DNA of 64,000 nucleotides from Penium margaritaceum (GCA_023375785.1 SZWC01007361.1:6730-70729), one strand, 5' to 3'; numbered from the stretch's first letter, positions 1-11,061 are shown. Made by a program: numbers and translations. Notes: generated from the letters alone by a model not told the origin.

Positions 1-54
1 GCTGCGTCTCTGCTGCGCAGCACGACGAGCACTGGCTCGCCTGCTCTGATACCA
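1..54 (-). mobile_element. Element A0: inner edge and primer-binding site
   Basis: Positions 43-54 read, on the minus strand, as the initiator-Met primer-binding site TGGTATCAGAGC. It abuts an LTR that starts at 55, so this is the inner edge of a minus-strand LTR element. The rest of its internal region lies left of the window, so its superfamily cannot be told. Confidence 0.7.
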
Positions 55-688
55 TGAGAAGATTCCAGGAAGCTTCCTAGCCTTTCTGCTTGCTAGCCTG
101 ACAGCACGGGTCTGGCTGGTTGACACACAGGTCATGCAAGGGACAGCAAGGGTAGGGAGAGACACGTGCACTTGTATCTCAAGCTTCAACTGAAGTAAAT
201 GCAGAGAGAAATAACAAATGACAGGTCCACAGCATAAATAGCCGCCGTGGCTCACGGCGGGTGGCGCACACGGCGGTGCCTGTCAAACCTGAACCGGCCC
301 AAAACCACTGTTTTGGCCATAATTCTGCGCACAAGCGTCCAAACGGAGCGCCGTCTGATCCTACGGATGCACGACGAAAAGACAGACACAACGACTGGTC
401 ACACACCTACGTCCGGGAACAGCCGGAGAGTGTAAGAAAACAAACATGTAAATCAGCCTGGCAGGGCTGTCCACCGAGAAAATCCTGAAGACCTCCAAAC
501 GTAGTCCGTGGGCTGTGGGAGCCCTCTGGTACACTGGGTAGGCTGCCAGGCTACCTCCAGCGGGTGGAGCATCACCTCAGGGAACTCTGTCTCCAGCTGG
601 GTCCGCCTCAAGGATCTGCACGAGCATGGACACGGCCGAGTGGTCACAACCAACTGTACAACTGTGTATGACTGACAACATCACAACA
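55..688 (-). repeat. 5' LTR of element A0 (LTR family A)
   Basis: A 634-bp LTR on the minus strand. In plus coordinates it starts TGAGAAG next to the PBS and ends ATCACAACA, so in element sense it runs TGTTGTGAT to CTTCTCA. A solo copy of the same family lies at 54639-55275; both share the stretch around the 'gcagagagaaat(a/g)acaaatgacag' block (near 200-220) and the 'ggcccaaaaccac' block (near 300). To its right F-family sequence resumes at 689, so A0 appears to have inserted into an F relative. Confidence 0.8.
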
Positions 689-1264
689 GCCATAACATGC
701 ATGAGTCAACTCGCACAAACACACACACACACTCGTCTGCTATCCATCTAGGGTCTCCCTGGACACTGGCACAACCCATCAAGTGGCTGGGTCTCGACCA
801 TGAGAGGAGTGATGCACACGCACACAAACCAGTGTCATGCACATCATACACATGTCAAAGGACAAGATGGTCTCCTCGTGACACTGGCGGTACCAGGGTC
901 CGGGTCTCGACCACTACGAGCAATCCAACTCAATAGTATCATCATCCAAACACAGGATCAAGGGAGGATCTCCTCGTAACATGGGAGCAATGCACCACGT
1001 GTCCGGGTCTCGACCAACAGCTCGCATGCACATGCCACACACAGTATAGCGACACACTAAGACACACGATCACATGGTCTCCTCGTGACACTGGTGCAAT
1101 GCACCAAGTGTCCGGGTCTCGACCAACAGTGTGATACCATCTATATGCAGCTGTGCAGGCACGTAGCGTGAGGCACATGCGGGATGCTGTAGATGCTCAC
1201 AACAGAGCATGGACCTCGCCATGCATCTCCCATGGCGTCGCGTCAGGTCGAGGTCCACACAACA
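689..1264 (-). mobile_element. F0: fragment of an F-family element (LTR/3' region)
   Basis: Nearly identical to 56973-57653 of F2, except that F2 has one more tandem unit of about 109 bp. It contains four copies of the hairpin motif (about 752-799, 869-912, 967-1015 and 1076-1124). It ends at 1264 with CCACACAACA, exactly where F1 and F2 have ACA followed by a polypurine tract (CTCCCCCTGG in plus orientation). That end looks like a true LTR terminus. The left side is interrupted by A0. Confidence 0.7.
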
Positions 1265-1269
1265 GTTAG

Positions 1270-1342
1270 TGTTGTGATGTCAGTCCTCGTGACCTCTGAA
1301 CTTGACACCACATACATGCAGGCAAGCTCCATTGGTTAATGG
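1270..1342 (+). repeat. D 5' LTR, first part
   Basis: Starts TGTTGTGATGTCAG and aligns with the starts of both C LTRs (1343 and 47957). It stops at AATGG (1338-1342), the left copy of the duplication made by insertion of C. The matching GATGG is at 48493-48497. GTTAG at 1265-1269 is its left flank. Confidence 0.75.
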
Positions 1343-1471
1343 TGTTGTTATGTCAGTCTTGGTGACCTTTGAAATTGATGTCATTCACATGCAGGCAGAC
1401 TACATTGGCCGACGGCTACCTTGTTGGTCAAACATGGTCTTTCTTGGTGGCCAGATCATGAGGGTCATTTT

Positions 1472-2309
1472 TGTTGGTTTTTCCGCGTCTCTCATTGTTC
1501 TTTGTTGTGTCCTCCCGGCTTGTGTACATTGGCGTGCAGATGACTGACGGCGAGACTTGACGCCGCTGGAGTGTCGTCGGGTGGACACGCTGAGGCCTAC
1601 TCGCAGTTCGCTGAAGCCTCCTCCCTACGTCAACGTGCTCAGCTCCATCGGCAGGCCTCCTTGGCGGTCGAGCCGCCGGCGGTCACTGGCTCCGCAGAGG
1701 TTGTCTGCGTGCTTGTGGTGCTGGATCCGACTGTGCTGTTTTGTCTACAGCGTCATGCTCTGCCTAGGGTCCATACATCATATTGCGGGGCACTGTTTGG
1801 CACATCGGACCAGCGTAGGCACTGCCTGGGTTCGGGCAGTCATAACTCTTTGCTACTATTCTTCTAGCTGTTTTGGACCGCACGGCTGCGTTCGCAGCGT
1901 CGGTATTATGGTATGGTCCAGTTTTCAGGCAAAACGTACGGCGCCCGGGTTTTGGGCTGTCGGCCGTTTGGCAGGCCTCACCAAGAAAACCTACCAGCCT
2001 GAAAATAGAGTTATTTTCTGATTGGCTGGTGATCTGAGTAACAAGCTCCACAGAGTTGGGGGGGAGCTAGAACTTGGAGGGGTCTCCCATTGTTGTTCAT
2101 TCTTGATTACTAATCAGTCACTTCCTGTTTTCAGGTGCTTTCTGGCGCTAAATCTGGCGCGCGCATCTCTGAGTAACAAACTCAGAGCTCACAAACTTAG
2201 ACTCTAGAGCAGCAGGCTGAGGGGGCAACAGACTTAAGCAACGAGCGTGGAAGCCTGCACGTTGCATCAACAACACTGCTGCCTCAACCTGCTGCATAGA
2301 TTTTTAGCT
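1472..2309 (+). repeat. B 5' LTR
   Basis: An 838-bp LTR starting TGTTGGTTTTTCCGCG and ending just before the PBS at 2310. It pairs with 9590-10433. The 3' boundary (ending AGCT rather than the usual CA) is set by the TSD on the far side of the element. Confidence 0.88.
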
Positions 2310-2321
2310 TGGTATCAGAGC
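2310..2321 (+). other. B primer-binding site (tRNA-iMet)
   Basis: TGGTATCAGAGC directly follows the 5' LTR. It is complementary to the 3' end of initiator-Met tRNA, the usual primer of Copia and many Gypsy elements. Confidence 0.88.
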
Positions 2322-2407
2322 CAGATCGTAGCAGCAGCAGCAGCAGAAGACTGGCGTACAGGTGCCAGACAACGCAGGCGGACCCCCATACGCGCCAGTG
2401 TAGGGGA

Positions 2408-2518
2408 AATGCTGCCGGATTTTTCCCGGCAGCATTGACCCGCCTGGTGGCGGCTTCAGATGTTTTCCTACGGCCACTGGGCCAGGGGAAATGCTGCCGG
2501 ATTTTTTTCGGCAGCATT
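2408..2518 (+). promoter_or_regulatory. Twin hairpins after the B PBS
   Basis: Two tandem copies of a short unit. The first has 11-bp perfect arms, AATGCTGCCGG (2408-2418) and CCGGCAGCATT (2426-2436), with a T-rich 7-base loop. The second has 10-bp perfect arms (2490-2499 and 2509-2518). Each is preceded by GGGG and followed by GACC. The location just downstream of the PBS is where LTR elements carry packaging or dimerisation signals; that role is inferred. Confidence 0.6.
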
Positions 2519-3331
2519 GACCCCCACACTTGACGCGAGGAGGTGAGCGACAGGCCACATCTAACATCAACGAATGACAACACACGTCACCCAAGTGCAG
2601 TGACTGGCACCAGCAAACAGCAGCAGGAGCCTGTAGCAGCAGCGGCGGCAAGCAACTGCAGTGAGCAGTGGCAGCAGCAGCAAGCCGCAGCTGCGTGCAA
2701 GAGCAGCAGCTCGCAGCAACAGGAGCAATAGCTTGCAGCAACAGCAGCCCGCAGAAGTTGTCAGCAGCAACAATAGCAGCTATCAACAGCAGCAGCTCGC
2801 AGCAGTAGCAACGGCTTGCAGCAGCAGCAGCCCGCAGCGGCAAGCAGCAGTGGCGGCCAGCAACAACAACAGCAGCAGTCGGCTACAACAGCTGCAGCAA
2901 CGAGCTGCTGCTGCCCGCTGCCCGCAACTTGTCGCGAGCAACGAGCTCGTTGCTCGCTGCAAGCAGCAGGCTATTGGCAGCGAGCAGCGAGCAGCGAGCT
3001 CGCTGCTCGCTACCCGCTGCCCACAGCGAGCAGCAAGCTCGTTGAGTAGAAGAAAAAAAGAAAAAAAACACACCAGAAAAAATCCCCCACCCCGTCAACA
3101 GCTGCCTTAGCTGCTGCAGAAGCCGTACCAGCTCGCAGCAGTAGCAGTAGTAGCAGCAACATCAGCAGTAATAGCAGCAGCAACTGCAACAGCTATAGCA
3201 GCAGCAACAGCAACAGCTGCATCAACAGCAACAGCAGCAAGAGCAACAACAGCAGCAACAGCAACTGCTGCTTCAACAACAGCATCCGCATCAGCAGCAG
3301 CAGCAGCAACGGCCTCAGCAACAGCCATATC

Positions 3332-3481
3332 TGACGTCAGCAGCCGATCAGCTGACGTCATTGCTGACGTCACTACTGATGTCATCAACCAAAAAAAAGG
3401 CAATCCTGCATATTCTAAACAAGATTGGCTGAAGTCAACCTTTTCAGGCTAACAACACCGCTGACGTCACTATTGACGTCA
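3332..3481 (+). promoter_or_regulatory. Cluster of five TGACGTCA palindromes in the B leader
   Basis: Perfect TGACGTCA occurs at 3332-3339, 3353-3360, 3365-3372, 3462-3469 and 3474-3481, with a near-match TGATGTCA between. This octamer is the CRE-type site bound by bZIP factors (TGA/CREB class). The cluster lies downstream of the transcribed LTR, so it would act as an internal enhancer if functional. Confidence 0.55.
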
Positions 3482-4083
3482 GCAGTACAAAGAGAAAAGA
3501 GAAAAAAGAAAAAAAGGGGAAGGCGCCTAAAACATGCCCACTAGTCCTAGCGAGGAGGGGTCCTCCTCTGATGGGGGGGGGACCTTGTCCCCCTTTCCTA
3601 CAGCAGTTGCACCAGCTACATCAGCAGTAACAGCAGCAACCGCATTAGCAGCAGCAGTAGCAGCAACAGCAGCAGCAGTAACAGCAGCAGCACCAGCAGC
3701 AGCAGCAGCACCAGCAGCAGTAGCAACAGCATGAGCAATAGCAGGAGCAGCAGCAACAGTAGCGTCACCCTGCACAATCTGTCCTCAGCCCTTCTCCCTC
3801 GACAGATCCGCTCACCGCTCTTCAGCAGCAGCTCGCACCTCTGACACAGCAGCTCACAGCTCTGACACAGTAGCTCGCAGCACTACAGCTGCCGCCACCC
3901 CCATTGCCACAACAGTCGCAGCAGTAGCAGTAGCAACCGCCACCACAGAAGCAGCAGCCTCCCCCGTAGCAGCCACATCAACGTCAACAAGCGCCGTTTG
4001 TTCCGCCAAGATACGCGAGCCCGGCCCTATCCTTTGCCACACAGTACCTGGAGTAGTAACACGCCCTACGCCAACACCAGACG

Positions 4084-5010
4084 GTGACATCAATCCTAGG
4101 GCCCACTTTGGGTGCCGGCCGCAGGCCAAAGGACTTCGAAATCCCACCGCCACCGCTTCAATCTGGCGACCAGTTTCGGAGCTGGGAACTCAGCTTCCGG
4201 ATCTGGGCACAGGGTGAGGGCTTATGGCCCTACTACGTTCTGCCCTTCGACTCCACCCAAACCGACCAGGTCTACAATGCCAGTCGCACCGTATGTGCTC
4301 TCGTCCCCGTCGCCCCTCCAGCCTCACACCTCGCCCTCGAGCCCTTCCTCGGCGATCTCACCACCGGAGCCCTCCTTGACCCAGCAGCGGCCTGGCACGT
4401 ACTCACTCGCCCTCATCGCCTGTCCAGCGATGCTGAGACCAGCCGTCTGCTTCGGGACTTCAACTCCCTTTGCATGGGGGAGACCGAGACGGTCACCTCC
4501 TACTGGAAGCGTGCAGGGGATCTACTCCATCGCCTTAGAGACGCCGCACCACCTCCTGTCTGTGGGCTCCTGACCATCAAGCGTAGCGCCCCCGCCTCCT
4601 TCTCCGACGTCTTCGTCCACTACTCCCAGGACGTTCTTGAGGCCATGGCCGCCCAGTGTACTCTCATGCCCTGGGCGTACGAGCTCTTCCTCCGCATCGA
4701 GGAAGCTTGTCAGGAGTCCCACATCCATCGCACAGAGTCCCTCGCCTCCCCTGCCGTTGCCGCTCCTGCCGTCGTGTCAGTGACCATCGCCGCCCCAGCA
4801 GCAGCAGCATCCTCTAACGCCTCCTCCTCTACCAAGAAGAAGAAGAAGGGCAAGAAGGGCAAGGGCATTCAACAGCAGACTAGCGGATCTGGCAGCGCCA
4901 ACCTCGTTTGCCATAACTGTGGCCAGTCTGGACACGGATGGTACACATGTCCGCTTCCAACTGACGAGGCTCGTGTCATCACCACCATGCGTCGCCAGCG
5001 CGAGCGCCGC
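4084..5010 (+). pseudogene. gag: B gag (capsid-like region and zinc knuckle), fossil
   Basis: Copia-type gag. The N-terminal half carries the typical 'W.L.F..W..G.GLWPYY' stretch and later a helical capsid-like region. A basic Lys-rich segment precedes a CCHC zinc knuckle at 4909-4950 (C-X2-C-X4-H-X4-C). After that comes a Pro/Ser/Thr-rich tail. In the family it forms the particle and binds RNA. The homologous gag of B2 is at 60086-60720. Confidence 0.85.
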
Positions 5011-5499
5011 CTTGCCACCAGCGCCGTAGCCACCGTTGTTCCTGTCACATCAACGCCACTCGTGACGGCCCCACCTCAGCATCCTTCACAACTGTCCGAA
5101 CCCGCTGCCTCGTCACTGGCTTCTTCCTCTCCCTTCCCCGACTCTGGCACCGTCACACCGCAGTCGGTATACTCCGTCGGACCCTCTGCCCGCGAGCGCC
5201 AGCTAGAGCAGTTCATCGCCTACTAGCTCGGACTTCCTCGCCCTCCTCCCCAGGGAAGTGCGAGTTGCGTCGTTGCCAGTTCCTCCCCGCCCTGCATGAC
5301 AGAGTCGTTGCTGCGCACATGGCCTATATCTCCGCCTGTCGCGTCCTGTGCCGTCCTCTCTTCTCCCGCTCCTCTTCCAGACAACGTTGCCTGGCTCGAT
5401 GACTGGCACTCGCGGTTTGCACCTCCGTCCACTTCGTTAGCGTCGCTCGCCCATCGCAATGTGACTGCCAGCGACCTTGCCCCTCCGGTTCAGGATCCG

Positions 5500-5770
5500 T
5501 CAAAGACCTGGATCATCAACTCCGAGGCCACGCATCACATGACGGCCTCGCGCGAGGCCTTCAGTGTGCTTGGTCCCGTCACCGATGTCACCGGGGTTCG
5601 GACGGGATCTGGTCAAGTCTTGCCCGTTCCTGGTGTCGGCGTCGTTCATTTCCGTGGTCCTGCGGGTGACGTCTTCTTGACTAATGTTCTCTTCGTCCCT
5701 GGCCTTGAGCTCAGCCTCCTCTATGTCACCTCCCTTGATTGCATGAGCATGGACGTTTTGCATTCACGTG
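5500..5770 (+). pseudogene. B protease-like segment, fossil
   Basis: The segment 'TWIINSxATHHMT' followed by 'VLFVPGLELSLL' is the Copia aspartic-protease region (compare WILDSGATHHM in the family). It sits between the gag zinc knuckle and the GAG-pre-integrase segment, as expected. Confidence 0.75.
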
Positions 5771-5929
5771 GCGTGGGCACTATGTCGCTGCATCCGTCCG
5801 GTCGTGTTGTCCGGCATGCCACCGCCTGCGGCAACTTGTGGCATGCACCATGCCTGTCCGCTCCCACATCTGTCTCCTCTTCGTCGATTGACACTGGCCA
5901 CGTGTTCGTCACCAGCACATTGTCTCCAC

Positions 5930-6730
5930 AGCACACGCGTCTTCTGCATCGCCGCCTCTCTCACATCCACTCTGCCGCTATTGACAGCATGCTTCGCATA
6001 CAACCAGCCACGGGTCTTGACTCAGCCTCCTTTCCTCTGCCGTGCCCCATCGAGTGCATCGATTGCGCTCAAGGCAAGATGCACCGCTCCACCTATCCCC
6101 TCTCTGCCTCTTGAGCATCCGCCCGGCTCGACCTCGTCCACTCTGACGTCATGGGTCCTCTCCCGACAGAGTCTGTCATCGAGCACGGTCGTTACGTTCT
6201 GACCCTTACGGACGACTACTCTCGCTATCGCTGCGTTTTCTGCCTGCGGCACAAAAGCGGCGTCGCGCCCACCATTCAGGATTGGCTTGTTCGCGCTTAA
6301 CGCGAGTGTGGTCGCTCCCTTCGCCGCTTCCGCTCAGACCGCGGGGGCATGTTTCTAGGGGAGACCACTCTTTTCTTTGCCTCCCATGGTGTCCATCATG
6401 AGACATCGGCGCCGTACATGCCCGCCCAGAAGGGGGTCTCTGAGCGGTGGAACCGCACCATGGCCGACGCCGTCCGTACCATACGGGTCGAATCCGGCGC
6501 CTCTGATGACTTCTACTTTGAGGCCATGACCTATATGACACGGGTCTGGAACCGAATTCCCCATGGACCCATTCCTCGTCAGTCCACCCCATACCAGCAT
6601 TGATGTGGAGAACGCGCCGACTTGCGTCCAGCCCGTGTCTTGGGCTGCATCTTCATCGTCTGGTTGCCTGCCCCGCACCAGGGTGGCAAGCTCGACCCTC
6701 ACGGTCGCCCGTGCACCTTCCTCAGCGTCT
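5930..6730 (+). pseudogene. B integrase (GAG-pre-integrase and core), fossil
   Basis: Begins with the zinc-binding GAG-pre-integrase segment ('LLHRRLSHIHSAAIDSML', then 'CIDCAQGKMHRS'). The catalytic core follows ('HSDVMGPL', 'LTDDYSRY', 'NGVSERWNRT'-like). It ends in the 'WNRIPHGPIPRQSTPYQ' segment typical of Copia. The frame is broken several times. Confidence 0.82.
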
Positions 6731-6944
6731 GCCGTCAATCGAAAGCCTGACGATTTTGGGATCCCGCTCACCGTTGCATTGTCAAGTCCGGGGATGCCCT
6801 CTTCTTTGAGGACCTGTTTCCCCGCGACCTCGTTCGCTCAGGCGCGTCGATGTTCCTCCCATCGCGTGGGGGAGTGGTGAGTCCGTCCTCTGTCTTCCCG
6901 CGTTCGAGTGGTCCATCGCCCCTGTCCACGGACCCACTTTCGCC

Positions 6945-7560
6945 GGCCGCCCCATGCGTGTCCGCCAGCCCCTCTGGGCCGGCTTCCCTTGTCCGTGGCC
7001 GCCAAGCCCCTCAGGGTCGGCTTCCCCGTCTATGGCCGCCAGCCCCTCAGGGCCGGCTTCCCCGTCGGTGGACATCAGTCCCTCGGGGCCGGCTGCCCCA
7101 TCTGTGTCCGCCAGCCCCTCAGGGCCAGCTGCCCTGCCCGTGTCCGTTAGCCCTTCAGGGTCGGCTGCCCCGTCCGTGTCCGCCAGCCCCTCAGGGTCGG
7201 CTGCCCCGTCCGTGTCCGCCAGCCCCTCAGGGCCGGCTGCCCCGTCCGTGTCCGCCAGCCCCTCGGGGCCGGCTGCCCCGCCCGTGTTCGCTAGCCCCAC
7301 AGGGCCAGCTGCCCCGTTTGTGTCCGCCAGCCCCTCAGGGCCGGCTGCCCCGTCCGTGTCCGCCAATCCCTCAGGGTCGGCTGCCCCGTCCGTGTTCGCT
7401 AGCCCCTCAGGGCCGGCTGCCCCGTCCGTGTCCGCCAGCCCCTCAGGGCCGGCTGCCCCGTCCGTGTCCGCTAGCCCCTCAGGGCCGGCTGCCCCATCTG
7501 TGTCTGCTAGCCCCTCCAGGCTAGCCGCCCCATTTGCGTCTGTTGGCCCCTCAGAGCAGG
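6945..7560 (+). repeat. 36-bp minisatellite in the B integrase-RT linker
   Basis: About 16-17 tandem units of 36 bp, each encoding a 12-residue Pro/Ser/Ala-rich unit of the type PSGPAAPSVSAS. It lies between the integrase C-terminal segment and RT. B2 has an independent array with the same 12-residue period and a related unit at 62700-63180. Confidence 0.85.
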
Positions 7561-8019
7561 CTCCGCCGTCCGTGTTGGCTCGCTACACACGCGGTCTAGG
7601 CGGGAGCCTCAGACCCAGGGTCCCGAAAGTTAGCACTCAGGCCACCTCTGCACATCCTCTCACCCCACGACCCCCTGGGGAAGATGCAGATTCACTGCCT
7701 CGGAGACGTGGCTCCACTCCCATGGTCGTGAGTGGGGACCCCGGCACCAAGGCACTTGGTTTGGCCACACTGTCAGTCATTGCAGACCTACATCCAGGGT
7801 CGGCTCTGGGCTATGCCCTGCTCCATCAGGAACACCGGTATGTCGTTACGGCTGCACTCACACAACAGCTGCCAGAGGCACGGAATGCGCATGCCCTCAC
7901 TGTCCGCCCCACTGAGCAACTAGAGGACCCAGCCACCCTGCGCGAGGCTCGGGCGTCTCCCGAGGCTGCACACGGGGAAGTGGCGTGCGCCGACGACCTA
8001 GCTGCCATCCGGCAACATC

Positions 8020-8760
8020 ACGTCTACGCGCTCGTCGGCCTTCCCCCATGCCACAAAGCCATCGGCGCCAAGTGGGTTCTCCGGCGGAAATGGAAGCCAG
8101 ACGGGTCTCTTGACAAGTACAAAGCCCGTCTCACAGCCAAGGGGTTTGCTCAGATACCTGGGATCGACTATGACCAGATCTTTGCACCGGTCGGTCGGTT
8201 CTCCACTAGCAGCGCGTTGTTTAGCCTGGTTGCACAACATGGGTGGGAACTGCATCAGATGGATGTGAGCAACGCCTTCCTCCATAGCTCACTGGAGGGC
8301 GAGGAGCTCTACATGGTGCAGGCCCCAGGCTTCGATGACGGCTTTGGCAAGGTCTAGAAGCTATAGAAATCCCTCTATGTCTTGAAGAAGTCACCGCACT
8401 GCTGGAACCAGGAGATCACTCGTACGCTTCTGAGCGACGACCTCCTTTACAGCTCTGCCGATCCTGCACTGTTCATTAGCCCGCGAGGTCAGACGCTCAT
8501 CCCCGTCTTGGTCTATGTCGACGACGTGCTCATTGCATCACCGGATGGGGCTGCCATCTAGTGGGTCAAGGACCTGCTGCACGCCGCCTACCAGATGAAA
8601 GACCTCGGGCCAGCGCGAGTCTTTCTGGGCATGGAGCTTGAGCATGATCACTTCGCGGGCATACTACATGTCCATCAGGATGCCTACGTCAGCACCCTGT
8701 CCGGACACTTCTCTCAGGACTTGTCCCTCGTGCCGAGAGCATCCTCACCCATGTCTCTCG
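8020..8760 (+). pseudogene. B reverse transcriptase (RVT_2 type), fossil
   Basis: Starts at 'KAIGAKWVLRRKWKPDG' and includes 'KARLTAKGFAQ', 'FAPVGRFST', 'WELHQMDVSNAFLH' and the catalytic 'VYVDDVLIASP' near 8510-8545. This is the order of a Copia reverse transcriptase, which copies element RNA into DNA in the particle. Frame broken. Confidence 0.85.
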
Positions 8761-8859
8761 AAGGTCAGGCGATGCTCAAAAGCTCCGATCCAACTGTAGT
8801 GGGGGAGCCAGTAGACGTGACCGCATATTTGTGCGTCATCGGGTCACTGATGTTCCTGG

Positions 8860-9482
8860 CCACAACGACGCGTCTAGACATCGCGTTTGCCGTCAACCTC
8901 CTAGCTCAGTTCTCTCAGGAACCGCATCATCTCCACTTCGAAGCCGCGATCCGAGTACTACGTTATGTCGTCTCGACTCCACGGCGAGGTCTCATGTTCC
9001 GCCGACAGCCGTCTGTTGTCGTGGTGGGCTACACCGACAGTGACTGGGCTGGCAGTCTTGATGGTAAGAGCCGCACATGCTGGATCTTTCTAGTTGGCGG
9101 CACAGTAGTGTCCTGGCGCAGTGGCAAGCAGGGGTGCATTCCACGCAGTACCACTGAGGCTGAGTACATAGCCCTTGGTTCAGGCGTATGTGAGAGCGTA
9201 TGGTTGCGTCGCCTGTTGTCCGAGCTGCGTTAGCCCGTCGCGTCCATCACGTTGCATTGTGACAATGAGAGTGCCATTGCCATCGCCGACAATGACGGCG
9301 TGCATCATACATGCACAAAGCACATCAATGTTGAGTATCACTATGTGCCTTCATTGTTACATGACGGTAGCATCAGCATTGTGTGGGTTGAGACAGCACG
9401 ACAGTTGGCTGACTTCTTGACCAAGGCACTAAAGCGCGACTCGTTCAAGAAGGCTGTGAGTTCAGTCGGCGTGCATCCGTGA
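8860..9482 (+). pseudogene. B RNase H, fossil
   Basis: Contains 'GYTDSDWAGSLDGKSRT', 'VSWRSGKQGC', 'STTEAEYIAL' and the tail 'HHTCTKHINVEYHYV' followed by 'ADFLTKAL', all standard Copia RNase H landmarks. The element's polypurine tract follows at 9581-9589. Confidence 0.85.
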
Positions 9483-9589
9483 GTTGCACCCTTTATCCTC
9501 GCTTCCGTATCCATGTGCCTTGGGGGATTTTGTCCGTCACATGTGATGCTGCCTATCCATGTGCATTGCGCCTGTGAGTCATGAGGGAG
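9483..9589 (+). other. B 3' untranslated stretch and polypurine tract
   Basis: About 100 bp after RNase H, ending in the purine run ATGAGGGAG that abuts the 3' LTR at 9590. The tract primes plus-strand DNA synthesis in this family. Confidence 0.75.
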
Positions 9590-10433
9590 TGTTGGTTTTT
9601 CCGCGTCTCTCATTGTACTCTGTTGTGTCCTCCCGGCTTGTGTACATTGGCGTGCAGATGACTAACGGCGAGACTTCATGCCGCTGAAGTATCGTCCGGT
9701 GGAGCCGACGCACGCTGAGGCCTACTCGCAGTTCGTTGGAGCCTCCTCCCTACGTCAACGTGCTCAGCTCCATTGGCAGGCCTCCTTGGCGGTCGAGCCG
9801 CCGGCGGTCACTGGCTCCGCAGAGGTCGTCTGCGTGCTTGTGGTGCTAGATCTGACTGTGTTGTTATGTCTATAGCGTCATGCTCTGCCTAGGGTCCATA
9901 TTTCATATCGCGGGACACTGTTTGGCACATTGGACCAGCGTAGGCACTACCTGGGTTCGGGCAGTCATAACTCTTTGCTACTATTTTTCTAGATGTTTCT
10001 AACCGCACAGCTACGTTCGCAGCGTTGATATTATGGTATGGTCCAGTTTTCAGGCAAAACGTATGACGCCCGGGTTTTGGGCTGTCGGCCGTCTGGCAGG
10101 CCTCACCGAAAAAACCTGCCAGCCTGAAAATAGAGCTATTTTCTAATTGGGTGGTGATCTGAGTAACAAGTTATACAGAGCTGGGGGGGAGCTAGAACTT
10201 GGAGTGGTCTCCCATTGTTGTTCATTCTTGATTACTAATCAATCACTTCTAGTTTCCAGCTGCTTTCTGGCGCTAACTCTGGCGCGCGCATCTCTGAGTA
10301 ACAAACCCAGAGCTCACAGACTTAGACTCTAGAGTAGCAGACTGAGGAGGCAGCAGACTTAAGCAATGAGCGTGGAAGCCCGCACGCTGCATCAACAATG
10401 TTGCTGCCTCAACCTGATGCATAGATTCCAGCT
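9590..10433 (+). repeat. B 3' LTR
   Basis: 844 bp, pairing with 1472-2309. It starts TGTTGGTTTTTCCGCG and is followed by the TSD copy ATTTT (10434-10438) and then by C LTR sequence ('ttggcaacat'). Confidence 0.88.
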
Positions 10434-10456
10434 ATTTTTTGGCAACATCACTTCTT

Positions 10457-11051
10457 GTAGGCAGCCTTGATTTCTAAGCTAGCAAGCAAGCAAGCAAGTA
10501 GCAAGGGACGGGAGAAACCATGGATCTGGGACAAGCTCACATTGGGGAGTGAGAACGCAAACACGTTTTTGAGTAACAAGTGAGCAAAGTGCAAAGAGCC
10601 GGTTGACCGGGCCACCCACGCGAACCACTCGACGTGGGGCCCGGACGCCACCCAGGGATCGAACCTGGCCCTGAAGCGAGCGAGCTCCAGGCGGTTTCTC
10701 ACACGCCGGTATAAACCATACGAGTGGTCCTGTGGGATCAGCAACCCGGTACACTATGCTAAAAGCATGCAAGTGTGTAGGAAACCAGTCACATCACAAA
10801 CATACATGTCTACAAATGTATCCCTCATTTGGCATGTAGCATTATCACTAAACTAAGGCTTGTCGTGAGGACAACGTTGGTGCTGTGGCCACCACTCTGT
10901 AAGTTGACGGTGTCACCACCACTGTGCGCCCCATTCTACGTCACAGTATTGCACCGGAGAGCCTCAGTCAAGGTCAATCACCTGCGGTGGTGAGGTGTGT
11001 GTGTGTGTGGAGACAAGAGGGCACTTGCGTGTGTCATGACCATAACCAACA
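10457..11051 (-). repeat. E 3' LTR
   Basis: About 595 bp, pairing with 19307-19902. In element sense it starts TGTTGGTTATGG at 11051. It contains a tRNA T-arm-like palindrome, CCAGGTTCGATCCCTGG on the minus strand (10652-10668). Confidence 0.87.
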
Positions 11052-11061
11052 CTCCCCCATG
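11052..11061 (-). other. E polypurine tract
   Basis: CATGGGGGAG on the minus strand, immediately inside the 3' LTR. Confidence 0.75.

Larger units (their letters stand above)
2322..4083 (+). other. B leader between PBS and gag, CAG-rich
   Basis: About 1.8 kb without a convincing gene. It holds two hairpins (2408-2518), long (CAG)n/(CAA)n-like runs (about 2620-3330 and 3600-3770, plus scattered runs to 3970), an A-rich stretch (3050-3080) and a cluster of TGACGTCA palindromes (3332-3481). Apparent poly-Gln, poly-Ser, poly-Ala or poly-Leu frames here are by-products of the triplet repeat. Confidence 0.7.
1472..10433 (+). mobile_element. Copia B: near-full-length LTR retrotransposon fossil
   Basis: Complete from LTR to LTR and inserted in the C 5' LTR with TSD ATTTT (1467-1471 and 10434-10438). 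The uninterrupted site is seen in the C 3' LTR near 48105. Parts in order: LTR 1472-2309, PBS, long CAG-rich leader, gag, protease, integrase, 36-bp-repeat linker, reverse transcriptase, RNase H, polypurine tract 9581-9589, LTR 9590-10433. By eye the LTRs differ at about 8-9% of positions, mostly C/T and G/A transitions. The coding region is broken, with roughly eight breaks. B2 at the right end of the window is a close relative. Confidence 0.9.

Noticed and set aside
752-1124. Regularly spaced repeats that could suggest a CRISPR array
   Set aside because: Eukaryotic retroelement context, unit period of about 110 bp with diverged hairpin cores, spacers also repeated between F0 and F2.
2661-3110. 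Poly-Gln/Ser frames that look like a low-complexity host protein
   Set aside because: They lie in the B leader between PBS and gag and exist in several frames because of the CAG triplet repeat.
6782-7366. Minus-strand frame with TDGAAGPEGLA-like repeats that resembles a repeat protein
   Set aside because: Antisense reading of the 36-bp minisatellite in the B linker.
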